Part shown: positions 28,540 through 38,694 of the stretch, one piece after another
Layout: each line of letters opens with the position of its first letter
How positions within the stretch are numbered: the first letter of the stretch is position 1
NCBI GenBank assembly: GCA_020633975.1
Contig: JACKCR010000003.1
Span: 124,001-188,000 of the forward strand
Direction: 5' to 3'
Source of the DNA: Candidatus Eiseniibacteriota bacterium
GTDB taxonomy: Bacteria > Eisenbacteria > RBG-16-71-46 > CAIMUX01
Length of the DNA stretch: 64,000 nucleotides
Notes under the pieces: model-generated
What the model was told of the DNA's origin: nothing
Databases searched by the model: none
The model's input: the letters and a program-made list of their open reading frames with translations, nothing else
Made by a program: the position numbers and the translations under genes

Positions 28540-30021
28540 TCAGGAGGGGGAGCGCGCGACGGTCTGGAACTCGACGAAGTCCATGAGACCTTCGACTCCG
28601 CCCTCCCTTCCGAAACCGGAGTGCCCCATGCCACCAAAAGGGGCCTCCGGTGTGGGGCCAGTGCCACTGTTCCAACCGACGTGTCCGTAGTGGAGACGTT
28701 CGATCATGCGCTCGGCCCGACGCGGATCTCCCGTGAAAAGGTACGCCGCGAGTCCGTACTCCGTGTCGTTCGACATCTCGAGCGCTTCCGCCTCCGACTC
28801 GAACTCGAAGATCGGGAAGAGCGGGCCGAACGTTTCCTCCCGGGCGCAGAGCATGGTAGGCAGCGCGTGACGGAGAACGGTCGGCGGGAAGTACCAACCC
28901 CAGTCGCGGGACATCGTCTCGGCCGCATCGTCAGAATCGTCCCCAACGGGCACCCGGCCCTGGTAGGTGAGACGCGCACCACCGGCGACCGCATCCTCCA
29001 GATGCTGCCCTACCTTCTCATAGCCGGCACGATCGATCATCGGCCCGACGGCAACACCGGGCTCCATTCCGTCGCCGACACGAAGTGGCTCGAGCCGAGA
29101 CACGAGTTCCTGCTCGAATCGGTCTGCGACCGAGCGTTCCACGAGAAGTCGGTTGGCGCAGACACAGGTCTGTCCTCCTGCTCGCAGTTTGTTCTGTACG
29201 AGATGCTCGGCGGCAAGTCCAAGGTCGGCGTCGGCAAACACTACGAACGGGGCGTTTCCTCCGAGCTCGAGAGCGAGACGCTTGAAATGCGGTGCCGACT
29301 GCTCGAGGAGGATGCGGCCGACTCGAGTCGATCCCGTGAAGCTGACGACACGGACGCGCGGATCCGTGCAGAGCACGCTGCCGATGGCGGATGCGTCGCC
29401 GAACACGAGATTCGCAAGCCCGGAAGGCATCCCGATTCTCTCGAGTAGCGTGAAGAGCGCGATCATCGCCAAAGGCGTCTTCTCCGCGGGCTTGATCACC
29501 GCCGGCGCCCCCGCGGCGAGCGAGGCCGCGAGCTTCTTTGCGATCATCGCGAACGGAAAGTTCCACGGGGTGATGAGCCCGGCCACTCCGGCCGGCCGAG
29601 CGTACACCGTCCACTCGTGCCCCCTCGGGTTCTCCTCGAGTCGACGCGGCGTGAGGCGGTCCAGGTGGTCGGCCGCGTACTGGTAGAACCCAGCCGCATA
29701 ATCGGCTTCGGCGCATGCCTCCGCCAGCGGCTTCCCGTTCTCCAACGTGATGATCCGCCCGATCTCCTCGCGCTCCTTCCGGATCTGATCGACGAGGGCG
29801 AGCAGTAGCTCTCGTCTGCGCTCCAGCGAGATCGGCGAACCGAGCACCTCGAACGCTGCCTGAACGGAGCGGGCGGCGTCGTCGCGGGACATGAGCGGCA
29901 GCTCAGCCAGAATCGCGCCGTTCGCAGGGTTCACGACCTCGAATCGAGCGCTGGAATGGCCCGAGTCCCAACGCCCGCCGATGAAGCCGGATCTACTTCC
30001 GAGCAACGGAGAATCGATCAT
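28540..30021 (-). CDS. NAD(P)-dependent aldehyde dehydrogenase (succinate-semialdehyde dehydrogenase type)
   Basis: Cytosolic enzyme of 493 residues oxidising an aldehyde to the acid. It is closest in pattern to GabD: PWNFPFAMIAKKLAASLAAG, FTGSTRVGRILL, a general-base Glu near 253 in LELGGN, and nucleophile Cys near 284 in GGQTCVCANR. Both cofactor and catalytic regions are complete. The substrate is not certain because GabD-like enzymes accept several aldehydes. It is convergent with the Ycf48-like gene and divergent from the methyltransferase gene; the 255-bp gap 30022-30276 shows no extra gene. Confidence 0.93.
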   Translation of the reverse strand: MIDSPLLGSRSGFIGGRWDSGHSSARFEVVNPANGAILAELPLMSRDDAARSVQAAFEVLGSPISLERRRELLLALVDQIRKEREEIGRIITLENGKPLAEACAEADYAAGFYQYAADHLDRLTPRRLEENPRGHEWTVYARPAGVAGLITPWNFPFAMIAKKLAASLAAGAPAVIKPAEKTPLAMIALFTLLERIGMPSGLANLVFGDASAIGSVLCTDPRVRVVSFTGSTRVGRILLEQSAPHFKRLALELGGNAPFVVFADADLGLAAEHLVQNKLRAGGQTCVCANRLLVERSVADRFEQELVSRLEPLRVGDGMEPGVAVGPMIDRAGYEKVGQHLEDAVAGGARLTYQGRVPVGDDSDDAAETMSRDWGWYFPPTVLRHALPTMLCAREETFGPLFPIFEFESEAEALEMSNDTEYGLAAYLFTGDPRRAERMIERLHYGHVGWNSGTGPTPEAPFGGMGHSGFGREGGVEGLMDFVEFQTVARSPS

Positions 30022-30276
30022 CTCTACGGTCCCCTCTCTTCAGATCCCGGAGTCAGTAGCTCGGCCGCGAGATCGAAGTACGCAGGCACCTTCCGTTCGT
30101 GGTCTCGACCAGCGGGCTCGCAACTCAGCCACACACCACCGGAACCGGCAGTCTTCCCAACAACATAGCAGATAGTCACCAATCGAGTGAGAAACCGTGG
30201 CAGTCCTTCCCCAGGTCCTGCGTAGGTCGGGGTGACAGACAGAACTCCCTAGACCGAACGGAAGGAAGGACCACCG

Positions 30277-31527
30277 ATGACCACCCAGACCTCGCTCCGC
30301 AACGCCTCCGCCAATCACGCCGCCACCAACGGTTCCACCGTCAACGTCGACGACCTCGTCTCCGCCAAGGGCACCGGCACTGGACCAGCGGACTCGAGCG
30401 TCCCTGTCGCAACGGTGACGCCGCCCAACGCTCCGACTCCGGCCACTCCGCCCAGCACCGGACCGGCTGCGCCCGCCCTCGACATGCCGACGCTGATGCA
30501 GTTCCTCGGCAAGATGGTGACGGAACTCGGCGCGGCGGCGACCGCACCGCTCACGTTGCTCGGCGATCAGCTCGGTCTCTACAAGGCGATCGCGAAGGCC
30601 GGGGCTGTGACCTCCGAGACGTTGGCCCAGGCGACGGAGACGAATGAGCGCTACATCCGGGAGTGGCTCGCGAACCAGGCTGCGGCCGGCTACATCACGT
30701 ACGACGGAGCATCCGAGACGTTCCACCTCACACCGGAGCAGGAAGCGGTGTTCGTCGAGGAAGGAAGCCCCTGCTATCTCGGCGGCGCGTTCTACTCGTT
30801 CGTCTCACTCTTCGCGGACCAGCCGCGTCTCGTAGAGGCGTTCCGCACCGGCGAAGGAATCTCCTGGGGAAACCACCACAGCTGTCTCTTCTGCGGAGTC
30901 GAGAAGTTCTTCCGTCCGACCTACGCATCGCACCTGGTCCAGGACTGGATTCCCTCGATCGAAGGGGCAGACGAAAAGCTCCGCGCCGGCGCGAAGGCCG
31001 CCGACGTCGGATGTGGCCACGGCGCGTCGACCATCCTGATGGCGCAGGCCTATCCCGACTCGCACTTCTACGGCTACGACTTCCACGAACCGTCGATCCG
31101 TGCCGCGCGTGCGGCGGCGAAGAAGGCCGGCGTCACGAACGTGACGTTCGAGGTCGCCACCGCCCAGGACTTCCCGGGCTCCGGCTACGACTTCGTCACC
31201 TTCTTCGACTGCTTGCACGACATGGGCGACCCGGTCGGCGCGGCTGCGCGCGTGAACGAAGCGCTCACGGACGACGGTAGCTGGATGATCGTGGAGCCGA
31301 TGGCAGGTGACTCACTCGAGGACAACCTCAACCCGGTGAGCCGTCTCTACTACGCCTACTCGACCCAGATCTGCACCCCGTCCGCCCTCAGCCAGGACGG
31401 TGGACACTCGCTCGGCGCGCAGGCGGGACCCAAGCGGATGAAGGCGATCGTGAGCGAAGGTGGCTTCGGCAAGTTCCGGAAGGCGAGCGACACGCCGTTC
31501 AACCTGATCTACGAAGCGAGGAAGTGA
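30277..31527 (+). CDS. Class I SAM-dependent methyltransferase with N-terminal winged helix
   Basis: A 416-residue soluble enzyme. A Pro/Thr/Ala-rich leader of about 65 residues precedes a winged-helix dimerisation domain of the Rv2258c type (TLLGDQLGLYKAIAKAG...YIREWLANQAAAGYI), then a Rossmann methyltransferase with SAM motif I near 242 (AADVGCGHGAS) and an acidic post-I motif (YGYDFHEPS). ATG at 30277 follows GGAAGGAAGGA. It is an O-methyltransferase-like small-molecule enzyme; the acceptor is unknown. The low-complexity leader is unusual for the family. Confidence 0.88.
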   Translation: MTTQTSLRNASANHAATNGSTVNVDDLVSAKGTGTGPADSSVPVATVTPPNAPTPATPPSTGPAAPALDMPTLMQFLGKMVTELGAAATAPLTLLGDQLGLYKAIAKAGAVTSETLAQATETNERYIREWLANQAAAGYITYDGASETFHLTPEQEAVFVEEGSPCYLGGAFYSFVSLFADQPRLVEAFRTGEGISWGNHHSCLFCGVEKFFRPTYASHLVQDWIPSIEGADEKLRAGAKAADVGCGHGASTILMAQAYPDSHFYGYDFHEPSIRAARAAAKKAGVTNVTFEVATAQDFPGSGYDFVTFFDCLHDMGDPVGAAARVNEALTDDGSWMIVEPMAGDSLEDNLNPVSRLYYAYSTQICTPSALSQDGGHSLGAQAGPKRMKAIVSEGGFGKFRKASDTPFNLIYEARK

Positions 31528-31596
31528 GCGTAGCGTGAGGTGATCCCAACACGGCGCTGGTGTCTCCCAAGCATTGGGAGCCGGCGGCCCGGACCC

Positions 31597-31630
31597 GGCC
31601 CGGCGTTTCGACAGAAGCGTCGGGCCTCTT
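31597..31630 (+). terminator. Probable intrinsic terminator of the methyltransferase gene
   Basis: GGCCCGGCGTTTC (31597-31609) pairs with GAAGCGTCGGGCC (31614-31626), GACA loop, followed by TCTT. A smaller hairpin CTCCCAA-GCA-TTGGGAG (31564-31580) lies just upstream. Confidence 0.6.
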
Positions 31631-31652
31631 CATGCCGGCTGGACGCGCGTCT

Positions 31653-31717
31653 ACCAGACGCTAGGCGTCAAGGTACCGGTCCACGCAGACGCTATTCGTC
31701 AAGGTATCGGTCCACGA
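31653..31717. repeat. Direct repeat, two copies, 34-bp period
   Basis: CAGACGCTAGGCGTCAAGGT at 31653 is repeated almost exactly at 31687, and both copies end in CGGTCCACG. It sits in the 353-bp gap before the efflux operon, between the terminator and the promoter zone. No gene is seen in that gap. Confidence 0.65.
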
Positions 31718-31880
31718 CTCCGACTCGGCACGACACGCCTGCGCCCGCTTCAGGGGTGACGCCATCGCCCGTCGGGAGTATCCTCGGCTTCCGTCGTTTC
31801 CCAAGCGAACTGAGCAGAACCGCCTCGGGAACGACCGCAACGAACTGGAACACCGCCGCAGCTGGTTTCGAGGAGCATCA

Positions 31881-34304
31881 ATGACTCGAGCCTTGGTTTC
31901 CGTCGTTCTCGTCTCGGCATGCCTCGTGATCCTCACGTGTGCACATACCGCGATCGGGCTCGCAGCGCCGTCTGCACAGGATCTCCGCGAGATCCGCGTC
32001 GGTTTCGTCGTCGACGGCCCCTGGGAACGGAACGACGAGATCCTCACCCTCTTCCGTGACGAGATCCGCCGGGTCAACGAGAACGACTTCGATGTCCGTT
32101 TCCCCGAGAGCGCACGCCTCTCCGGTGCGCACGACGGCCCTTCGGTCCAGGCCGCACTGGACCAACTCTTCAGCGACCGTTCGATCGACCTCGTCGTCGC
32201 GATGGGTCCGATCGCTACCCTCGAGGCCGCGCGTTGGGAACGGCCTCTGGTCAAGCCGGTGGTCGCTCCTTTCGTGCTCGACTCGGAAACCGAGGGCATC
32301 CCGCGCACGGACCAGGGAACGAGCGGCCGCCCGAACCTCGTCTATATAGAAGGGCCGGAAACGATCCAGGAAGACCTGAACGCGTTCCGGAACATCGTCG
32401 ACTTCCGGAAGCTCGGGTTTCTCCTCAACCAGTCCCTGCGCGACCGGCTGCGGACGCTCGGCGTCGACCTCGACTCCCGCTTCCAGGCACTCGGAGTCGA
32501 CGTACAGGTCGTCGCCGTCGGGAGCAGCGCGGACGAAGCGCTCGCGGAGCTGGACCCGGACGTAGATGCGATCTATCTCGTGCCGCTCATCCAGCTGGGT
32601 CCCGGTGAGTTCGACCGGCTGATCCAAGGGTTCATCGAGAAGAAGCTACCGTCCTTCTCCTATCTCGGACGAGAAGACGTGGAGCGTGGCATCCTCGCCG
32701 GGCTCACCGCGGAGTCGATCTTCCCGCGCTACGCCCGTCGCGCGGCGCTCGACGTCCAGCGGATCCTCCTCGGAGAGCCTGCGGCGAACCTGCCGGTCGC
32801 GATCTCGAGGAACGAAGAGCTCAGCCTCAACATGGCGACGGTTCGGGCCATCGGCGTCCATCCGAGCTTCGAGGTTCTCACCGAAGCCGTCATCGTCGAC
32901 CCGACGCCGAGTCCGGCGGTGCGGGAGATCGGACTGCTCGACGTCTTCGAGGAAGCCGTCCGCATGAACCGGGATCTCCTCGCGAAGGACGCCGAAGTGC
33001 GCGCCGGCCAGAACCGCATCGGCACGGCGCGAGCCCGACTCCTTCCGCAAGTCGACGCCTCCCTCACCGGCCTTCTCATCGACGAGGACCGCGCTGCGGC
33101 CAGCCTCGGGTCGCAGGCAGAACGCACGGTGTCCGCGTCCGCGAAGCTGACGCAGCTGATCTGGTCGGAGGAAGCGTGGGCCGGGCTTGGGATCGAGAAG
33201 GAGCTGCAGCGAAGTCGCGAAGCCGAACTCCAGGCAGAGCGGCTCGACATCGCGCTCGATGCGGGCACCGCCTATCTCCAGTACCTCCGTTCGAGAACGC
33301 AGGAACGTGTCCGCCAGGACGACCTCCGACTCACCCGCTCCAATCTCGAGCTCGCGCGGATCCGTCGTTCCCTCGGCATCTCGGGGCCGTCCGAGGTGTT
33401 CCGGTGGGAGAGCCTTCTCGCCCAGGGAAAGAAGGCGTCCATCGCGGCCAACTCGACCCGCAACCTCGCGGGGATGGAAGTGAACCGGATCCTCCACCGT
33501 CCTCTCGAGGAGTCGTTCCAGGGACGGGACGCGGTTCTGGAGGAGCCCGGTGTTCCTTCGATGGAGCGGATCGGTTCCTACATCAGCGATCCATGGAGCT
33601 TCCGACTCCTCCGCGAGTACATGGCCGATACCGCCCTCGAGAACTCTCCGGAACTCCAGCGGATCGACGCCATCCTCGCCGCGAAGGAACGTCAGCGCTC
33701 GTCGCTCACGCGCAAGTACTACTCGCCGACCCTCGCGCTCCAGGGTGAAGTCAGCCGTGAACTCGACGCGTCCGGGGCGGGAACGGGCGGAGGACTCGAG
33801 ATCCCCGGCCTCTCCCTCCCGCAAGCGGACGACACGGACTGGAGCGTCGCGCTTGCGCTCTCCATTCCGCTCTTCGAAGGCGGAAGTCGCCCAGCCGCGG
33901 TGTCTGAGGCATCCCAGGAGATCGAGCAGCTGCGCACTCAGCGCGAGTCCGTCGCGGAGCGGATCGAGCAACGGATGCGTAGCGCGGTCCATCGTGCCGG
34001 CGCAACCTATGCCGCAATCGCACTATCGGAGGAGTCCGCCGAGGCGGCCAAGCAGAACCTCGAGCTGGTCTCCGACGCCTACGCGCGCGGCGCCGTTCAG
34101 ATCATCGACCTCATCGACGCGCAGAACGCCGCGCTCACGGCCGATCAGGCCGCGGCCGACGCGGTGCACGACTTCCTGCTCGACCTCATCGAAGTAGAGC
34201 GTGCCGTCGGAGGCTTCACATTCCTCGCGCCACCGGAGGCACAGCTCCAGTGGTACTCGGACCTCGACGCGTACTTCGAGAGGAAGCGCGCGGAAGACAA
34301 GTAG
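31881..34304 (+). CDS. TolC-family outer-membrane efflux protein fused to a periplasmic substrate-binding domain
   Basis: An 807-residue exported protein. ATG at 31881 has GGAG upstream and a signal peptide. Residues about 38-330 resemble the ABC_sub_bind (TrpX-like) binding-protein fold (REIRVGFVVDGPWERND, then IYLVPLIQLGPGEFDRLIQ). Residues about 350-800 are a complete pair of TolC OEP repeats (AVRMNRDLLAKDAEVRAGQNRIGTARARLLPQVDASL, and the C-terminal AYARGAVQIIDLIDAQNAALTADQ). Ordinary TolC proteins have only the second part and about 450-500 residues. It is first in a three-gene RND operon. The added domain could gate the channel or capture substrate in the periplasm. Confidence 0.88.
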   Translation: MTRALVSVVLVSACLVILTCAHTAIGLAAPSAQDLREIRVGFVVDGPWERNDEILTLFRDEIRRVNENDFDVRFPESARLSGAHDGPSVQAALDQLFSDRSIDLVVAMGPIATLEAARWERPLVKPVVAPFVLDSETEGIPRTDQGTSGRPNLVYIEGPETIQEDLNAFRNIVDFRKLGFLLNQSLRDRLRTLGVDLDSRFQALGVDVQVVAVGSSADEALAELDPDVDAIYLVPLIQLGPGEFDRLIQGFIEKKLPSFSYLGREDVERGILAGLTAESIFPRYARRAALDVQRILLGEPAANLPVAISRNEELSLNMATVRAIGVHPSFEVLTEAVIVDPTPSPAVREIGLLDVFEEAVRMNRDLLAKDAEVRAGQNRIGTARARLLPQVDASLTGLLIDEDRAAASLGSQAERTVSASAKLTQLIWSEEAWAGLGIEKELQRSREAELQAERLDIALDAGTAYLQYLRSRTQERVRQDDLRLTRSNLELARIRRSLGISGPSEVFRWESLLAQGKKASIAANSTRNLAGMEVNRILHRPLEESFQGRDAVLEEPGVPSMERIGSYISDPWSFRLLREYMADTALENSPELQRIDAILAAKERQRSSLTRKYYSPTLALQGEVSRELDASGAGTGGGLEIPGLSLPQADDTDWSVALALSIPLFEGGSRPAAVSEASQEIEQLRTQRESVAERIEQRMRSAVHRAGATYAAIALSEESAEAAKQNLELVSDAYARGAVQIIDLIDAQNAALTADQAAADAVHDFLLDLIEVERAVGGFTFLAPPEAQLQWYSDLDAYFERKRAEDK

Positions 34305-34334
34305 CGAGCACACAACTCCCGAGGAGGAGTCCGG

Positions 34335-35534
34335 ATGTCGACGAACCGATTCTGGTCCCAGGCACGTCGTCTCGTCTTTGTCGGCCTCGCCGTCACCGGT
34401 GTGGGCACAGGCGGCCTCGGCTGCGGTGGAGGTGACGAGCAGGAGGCCCCCGAGGTCATCCGACCCGTGCGGTACCAGGAAGTACGCTCGGGCGGAAGCG
34501 AACGACTCCGCTCGTTCACCGGAGTATCACGCGCCGGCCTCGAGTCGCGACTCAGCTTCAAGGTTCCGGGGACGGTTCGCGAGATCGACGTAGCAGTCGG
34601 CGACGCCGTCACGGCCGGCCAACTCCTGGCCCGCCTCGACCCCGGCGACCTTCGCCTCCAGAAGGAAGAGGCCGACGCCAGTCTCCGCCGGCAGGAAGCG
34701 CAGGAACGGAACGCCCTCGCAGACTACGACCGAATCCGCGGACTCTACGAGAACGGACACGCGTCGCTCGGAGAACTCGACCGCGCCCGCGCCGGATACG
34801 AGTCGTCCGCTGCCGCAGTCAGATCCGCGGAGAAGGCGCTCGAACTCGCGACCAGTCAGCTCGGATACGCCCGCCTCTCCGCACCAGTCGACGGTTCGAT
34901 CTCCGCGGTCCAGGTCGAAGAGAACGAAAACGTCCAGGCCGGACAGACGGTGGTCGTCCTCACTTCGGGCAAGGAGCCCGAGGTCGAAGTCGCCGTGCCC
35001 GAACTCCTCATCTCACGGATCCAGGAAGGCGCACCGGTGCAGGTTCGGTTCGACGCGCTCGCCGGCAGTACATTCGGCGCCGTCGTGACGGAGGTTGGCG
35101 TCACTCCCCGCGGCGCAACGACCACCTTCCCCGTCACCGTTCGTCTCGACTCAGCGCCCGAAGCGATCCGCCCCGGAATGGCGGCCGAAGTCACCTTCTC
35201 CTTCGAGACGAAGGACGAGCGGGACCGGATCGTCGTCCCGACTGTCGCCGTGGCCGAAGATCGCGCCGGTCGGTTCGTCTACGTGATCGATGGACTGCAA
35301 GGCGACGTCGGAACGGCTCACCGACGCACGGTCGAGATCGGTACGCTCGACTCGGACGGGCTCGAGGTCCTCTCCGGGCTCTCGGACGGGGACCTCCTCG
35401 TCACCGCCGGCGTACACAAGATCCAGGACGGCCAGAAGGTTCGGGTTCCCGGAGCCGCCGGCGTGGGCGGGGCGACCACGGGCATGGGCGGTGGACACAC
35501 CGGTTCCGAAGACGCAACGGGTACGAGCCGATGA
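34335..35534 (+). CDS. RND efflux periplasmic adaptor subunit (HlyD/AcrA family lipoprotein)
   Basis: A 399-residue membrane-fusion protein. The signal peptide ends in a lipobox (TGGLGC). Order: first lipoyl half (LSFKVPGTVREIDVAVGDAVTAGQ), a short alpha-hairpin, second lipoyl half (ISAVQVEENENVQAGQ), beta-barrel and membrane-proximal domain. It bridges the RND pump and the TolC-type channel. A ribosome site (GAGGAGG) precedes ATG at 34335, 30 nt after the channel gene; its stop overlaps the pump gene by 4 bp (ATGA, 35531-35534). Confidence 0.93.
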   Translation: MSTNRFWSQARRLVFVGLAVTGVGTGGLGCGGGDEQEAPEVIRPVRYQEVRSGGSERLRSFTGVSRAGLESRLSFKVPGTVREIDVAVGDAVTAGQLLARLDPGDLRLQKEEADASLRRQEAQERNALADYDRIRGLYENGHASLGELDRARAGYESSAAAVRSAEKALELATSQLGYARLSAPVDGSISAVQVEENENVQAGQTVVVLTSGKEPEVEVAVPELLISRIQEGAPVQVRFDALAGSTFGAVVTEVGVTPRGATTTFPVTVRLDSAPEAIRPGMAAEVTFSFETKDERDRIVVPTVAVAEDRAGRFVYVIDGLQGDVGTAHRRTVEIGTLDSDGLEVLSGLSDGDLLVTAGVHKIQDGQKVRVPGAAGVGGATTGMGGGHTGSEDATGTSR

Positions 35535-38500
35535 ACGTCACCGCCGCCGCGATCCGGAACAATCGCGTCACGTTCCTCACCCTGCTCGTCATCCTGATGG
35601 CCGGATTCGGCGCCTACCGCGCGCTTCCCCGCGCCGAGGATCCGGGGTTCACGATCCGCACCGCCCTCGTCCGCACCTACTTCCCCGGCGCGAGCCCCGA
35701 ACGGGTGGAGCTGCTCGTCACGGACAAGCTCGAGAAGCGGATCCAGGAGATGCCGGAGGTCGACTTCCTCTCGAGCGAGAGCCGGACTGGAGTGTCCTAC
35801 CTCTTCGTCAACATCCAGTCCCGCTACACGGAGATGCGCCCGATCTGGGACTCGCTCCGACGCAAGGTGGACGCCGCAGGTGCAGACCTCCCCGACGGAG
35901 TGATCGGCCCGTTCGTCGACGACGAGTTCGGAGACGTCTTCCCCGTCATGGTCACACTGACGGGCGACGGATTCGACTACGCCGAGCTGCGCGAGATCGC
36001 GGACGAAGTGCGTGACGAACTGCTGCTGAAGAGCCAAATCGCCAAGGTCGCGATCTACGGCGCGCAGGAAGAGCGGATCTTCGTCGAGTACAACAACGCT
36101 CGCTTGTCCGAACTCGGCCTCTCTCCCGGCCAGCTCAAGAACATCCTCGAGAGCCGGAACATCATCATCCCCGGCGGATCGATCATCCTGGATCGGGAGC
36201 AGATCGCGCTCGAACCCTCCGGCAACTTCGAGTCGATCGACGACCTAAAGCGAACGATCATCCAAGTGCCCGGCCGTCCCGAAGTCGTCTATCTGGAGGA
36301 CCTCGCCACCGTCACCCGCGGTTACGTCGACCCACCCACGTCCCGTATGCACGCTGACGGCACTCCCTGCCTCGGTCTCTCCGTCTCCATGCGGAGCGGC
36401 GGCAACGTCATCGAACTCGGGGAGCAGGTGGAAGCCGTGGTGAACGAGGCCCGGAGCGAGTATCCGATCGGAATCGAGTTCGAGGTACCGATCTTCCAGC
36501 CCAAGTTCGTCGACGAGCAGGTGCGTGGATTCGTAGGGAACCTCTTCCAGGCGATGGCTATCGTCCTCCTCGTCATGCTCGTTTCGCTCGGCCCCCGGAC
36601 CGGGCTCGTCGTGGCCGCACTCATCCCGACCACGATGCTGCTCACCCTCCTCCTCATGCAGACGATGCACATCGGACTCGACCAGATCTCGATCGCCGCG
36701 CTCATCATCGCGCTCGGCATGCTCGTCGACAACGCGATCGTCATGTCCGAATCGATCATGGTACAGATCGCGGCCGGCAAGGACCGGTTCCAAGCCGCGG
36801 TCGACTCCGCGAACGAACTCCGCATCCCGCTCCTGACGTCCTCGCTCACGACGTCCGCGGCGTTCCTCCCCATCTTCCTCGCCGAGTCCGAGACCGGCGA
36901 GTACACTGCGTCGCTTTTCAAGGTCGTCACCATCGCACTGCTCGCCTCGTGGGTTCTCTCCCTCACCATGATGCCGCTCCTCTGCATGCTCTTCATCAAG
37001 GTGAAGGTGAGCAGCGAAGCACAGTCCTTCGACTCCCGCTTCTACCGCGCGTACCGTGGCTTCCTCGTCATGGTAGTGAGGCGCCGTTTCGTCTCGCTGC
37101 TCGTCGTGGCCGGAGTCTTCGCGCTCTCTTTGTTCGGGATGCGGTTCGTCCCTGCCATCTTCTTCCCGGACTCAGATAGCCCGAAGATGCTCGGCGAACT
37201 CGACCTCCCCGTCGGTACGCCGCTCGCCCGCGCCAACGAAGTCGCGTTCGGGATCGAGCGATTCCTGCAGGGAGAGCTCGTTGGTGACGACGACGCCGAA
37301 GGCCTCCTCTCCTGGACCACCTACGTCGGTCAGGGCGGCGGTCCCCGCTACCGTCTCTCCTACAATCCTGCGCAAGGTGGGTCCGAACACATCTCGATGA
37401 TCTTCACCGCGACCGGCCGTGAGTACATCGACGGCCTCATTCCCCGGCTCGAAGCGTTCTGCCAGGAGACCTATCCCGAGCTCGTCTCCAGCTTCCAGGC
37501 CGAAGCGTTGGGCCCTCCCGTCGAAAGCCCGATCCAGGTGCGCGTGAGCGGACGGGACGCCGAAGCCCTCTTCGCCGTGGTCGATCGCGTGAAGGAGCGA
37601 CTCTCGCAGTTCCCCGCTGCGGTCAACGTAGAAGACAACTGGGGGCCGCGGGTGAAGAAGATCCGCGTCGAAGTGAACCAAGCCCGTGCCCGCCGCGCGG
37701 GAGTGACGAGCCAGGACGTCGCCATCTCGCTCCAGTCCGGGCTCAGCGGCATCCAGACGACAGAGTTCCGCGAGGGCGACGAGATCATCCCGATCGTGCT
37801 CCGCTCCGTCGCAGCGGACCGGCAGGACCCGGGAAAGCTCGAAAGCCTCAACGTCTTCGTGCAGGCGACCGGCGCATCCGTCCCGCTCAAGCAGATCGCG
37901 GATGTCGTGATCGAGTGGGAACCGTCCAAGATCTTGAGAAGGCAGCGCCTCAAGACCGTCACGGTCGAGTGCGACCTCACTGCCGGTGTGACAGCGTCTG
38001 ACGTCAACGCCGAGCTCGTCCCCTGGCTCGAAGAGGACGCCGCGACCTGGCCTCGTGGATACGGCTACGAACTCGGAGGCGAAGCCGAGAGCTCGGCCAA
38101 GGCGAATCAGGCGATCGGCGCCAAGCTCCCGATCGCCGGATTCCTCATCCTGCTGCTCCTCGTCGCGCAGTTCAACTCGGTGCGCCGGACCGTGATCATC
38201 TTCACCACCATCCCCCTCGGGATGATCGGCGTCACGATCGGGCTTCTCCTCGCGCACTCCAGCTTCGGCTTCATGACGCTCCTCGGCGTCATCTCGCTCG
38301 CCGGAATCATCATCAACAACGCGATCGTGCTGCTGGACCGAATACGGATCGAGATCGACGAAAACGGACTCGACGCCGCGAGTGCGGTGATCGAGTCCGC
38401 GCAGCAGAGACTTCGGCCGATCCTTCTCACCACCGCGACCACGGTAGGAGGTCTCCTCCCACTCTGGTTCGCGGGAGGGCCGATGTGGCAGCCGATGGCG

Positions 38501-38623
38501 GTCGCGATCATCTTCGGACTGACGTTCGCCACCGCGCTGACACTTTGCGTGGTACCGCTTCTCTACTCACTCTTCTTCCGGGTGAGCTTCAAGGAGTACC
38601 GGTACCTCGGGGCGGCGAAGTAG
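35531..38623 (+). CDS. RND-family efflux pump, inner-membrane subunit
   Basis: A 1030-residue proton-driven transporter of the AcrB/HAE1 type. Two repeats are visible, each one membrane helix, a large periplasmic loop and a six-helix bundle. TM4 has the expected acidic residues (LIIALGMLVDNAIVM), and a second signature (ISLAGIIINNAIVLLDRIR) lies in the C-terminal half. Length is complete. It starts within the adaptor gene's stop codon, so the three subunits are coupled. Substrate class is unknown; metal-ion-type (CusA) signatures are not evident. Confidence 0.95.
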   Translation: MNVTAAAIRNNRVTFLTLLVILMAGFGAYRALPRAEDPGFTIRTALVRTYFPGASPERVELLVTDKLEKRIQEMPEVDFLSSESRTGVSYLFVNIQSRYTEMRPIWDSLRRKVDAAGADLPDGVIGPFVDDEFGDVFPVMVTLTGDGFDYAELREIADEVRDELLLKSQIAKVAIYGAQEERIFVEYNNARLSELGLSPGQLKNILESRNIIIPGGSIILDREQIALEPSGNFESIDDLKRTIIQVPGRPEVVYLEDLATVTRGYVDPPTSRMHADGTPCLGLSVSMRSGGNVIELGEQVEAVVNEARSEYPIGIEFEVPIFQPKFVDEQVRGFVGNLFQAMAIVLLVMLVSLGPRTGLVVAALIPTTMLLTLLLMQTMHIGLDQISIAALIIALGMLVDNAIVMSESIMVQIAAGKDRFQAAVDSANELRIPLLTSSLTTSAAFLPIFLAESETGEYTASLFKVVTIALLASWVLSLTMMPLLCMLFIKVKVSSEAQSFDSRFYRAYRGFLVMVVRRRFVSLLVVAGVFALSLFGMRFVPAIFFPDSDSPKMLGELDLPVGTPLARANEVAFGIERFLQGELVGDDDAEGLLSWTTYVGQGGGPRYRLSYNPAQGGSEHISMIFTATGREYIDGLIPRLEAFCQETYPELVSSFQAEALGPPVESPIQVRVSGRDAEALFAVVDRVKERLSQFPAAVNVEDNWGPRVKKIRVEVNQARARRAGVTSQDVAISLQSGLSGIQTTEFREGDEIIPIVLRSVAADRQDPGKLESLNVFVQATGASVPLKQIADVVIEWEPSKILRRQRLKTVTVECDLTAGVTASDVNAELVPWLEEDAATWPRGYGYELGGEAESSAKANQAIGAKLPIAGFLILLLLVAQFNSVRRTVIIFTTIPLGMIGVTIGLLLAHSSFGFMTLLGVISLAGIIINNAIVLLDRIRIEIDENGLDAASAVIESAQQRLRPILLTTATTVGGLLPLWFAGGPMWQPMAVAIIFGLTFATALTLCVVPLLYSLFFRVSFKEYRYLGAAK

Positions 38624-38694
38624 ATCGAACCGGGTGTGCTGCCATCCTCGACCGCTGTGCGGCTGATAGGAAGCCCATCCGCGGGTCGAGGGTG

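Noticed and set aside
32646-33992. 448-residue minus-strand frame within the TolC fusion gene
   Set aside because: Shadow frame; the plus strand shows both TolC repeats and a coupled operon.
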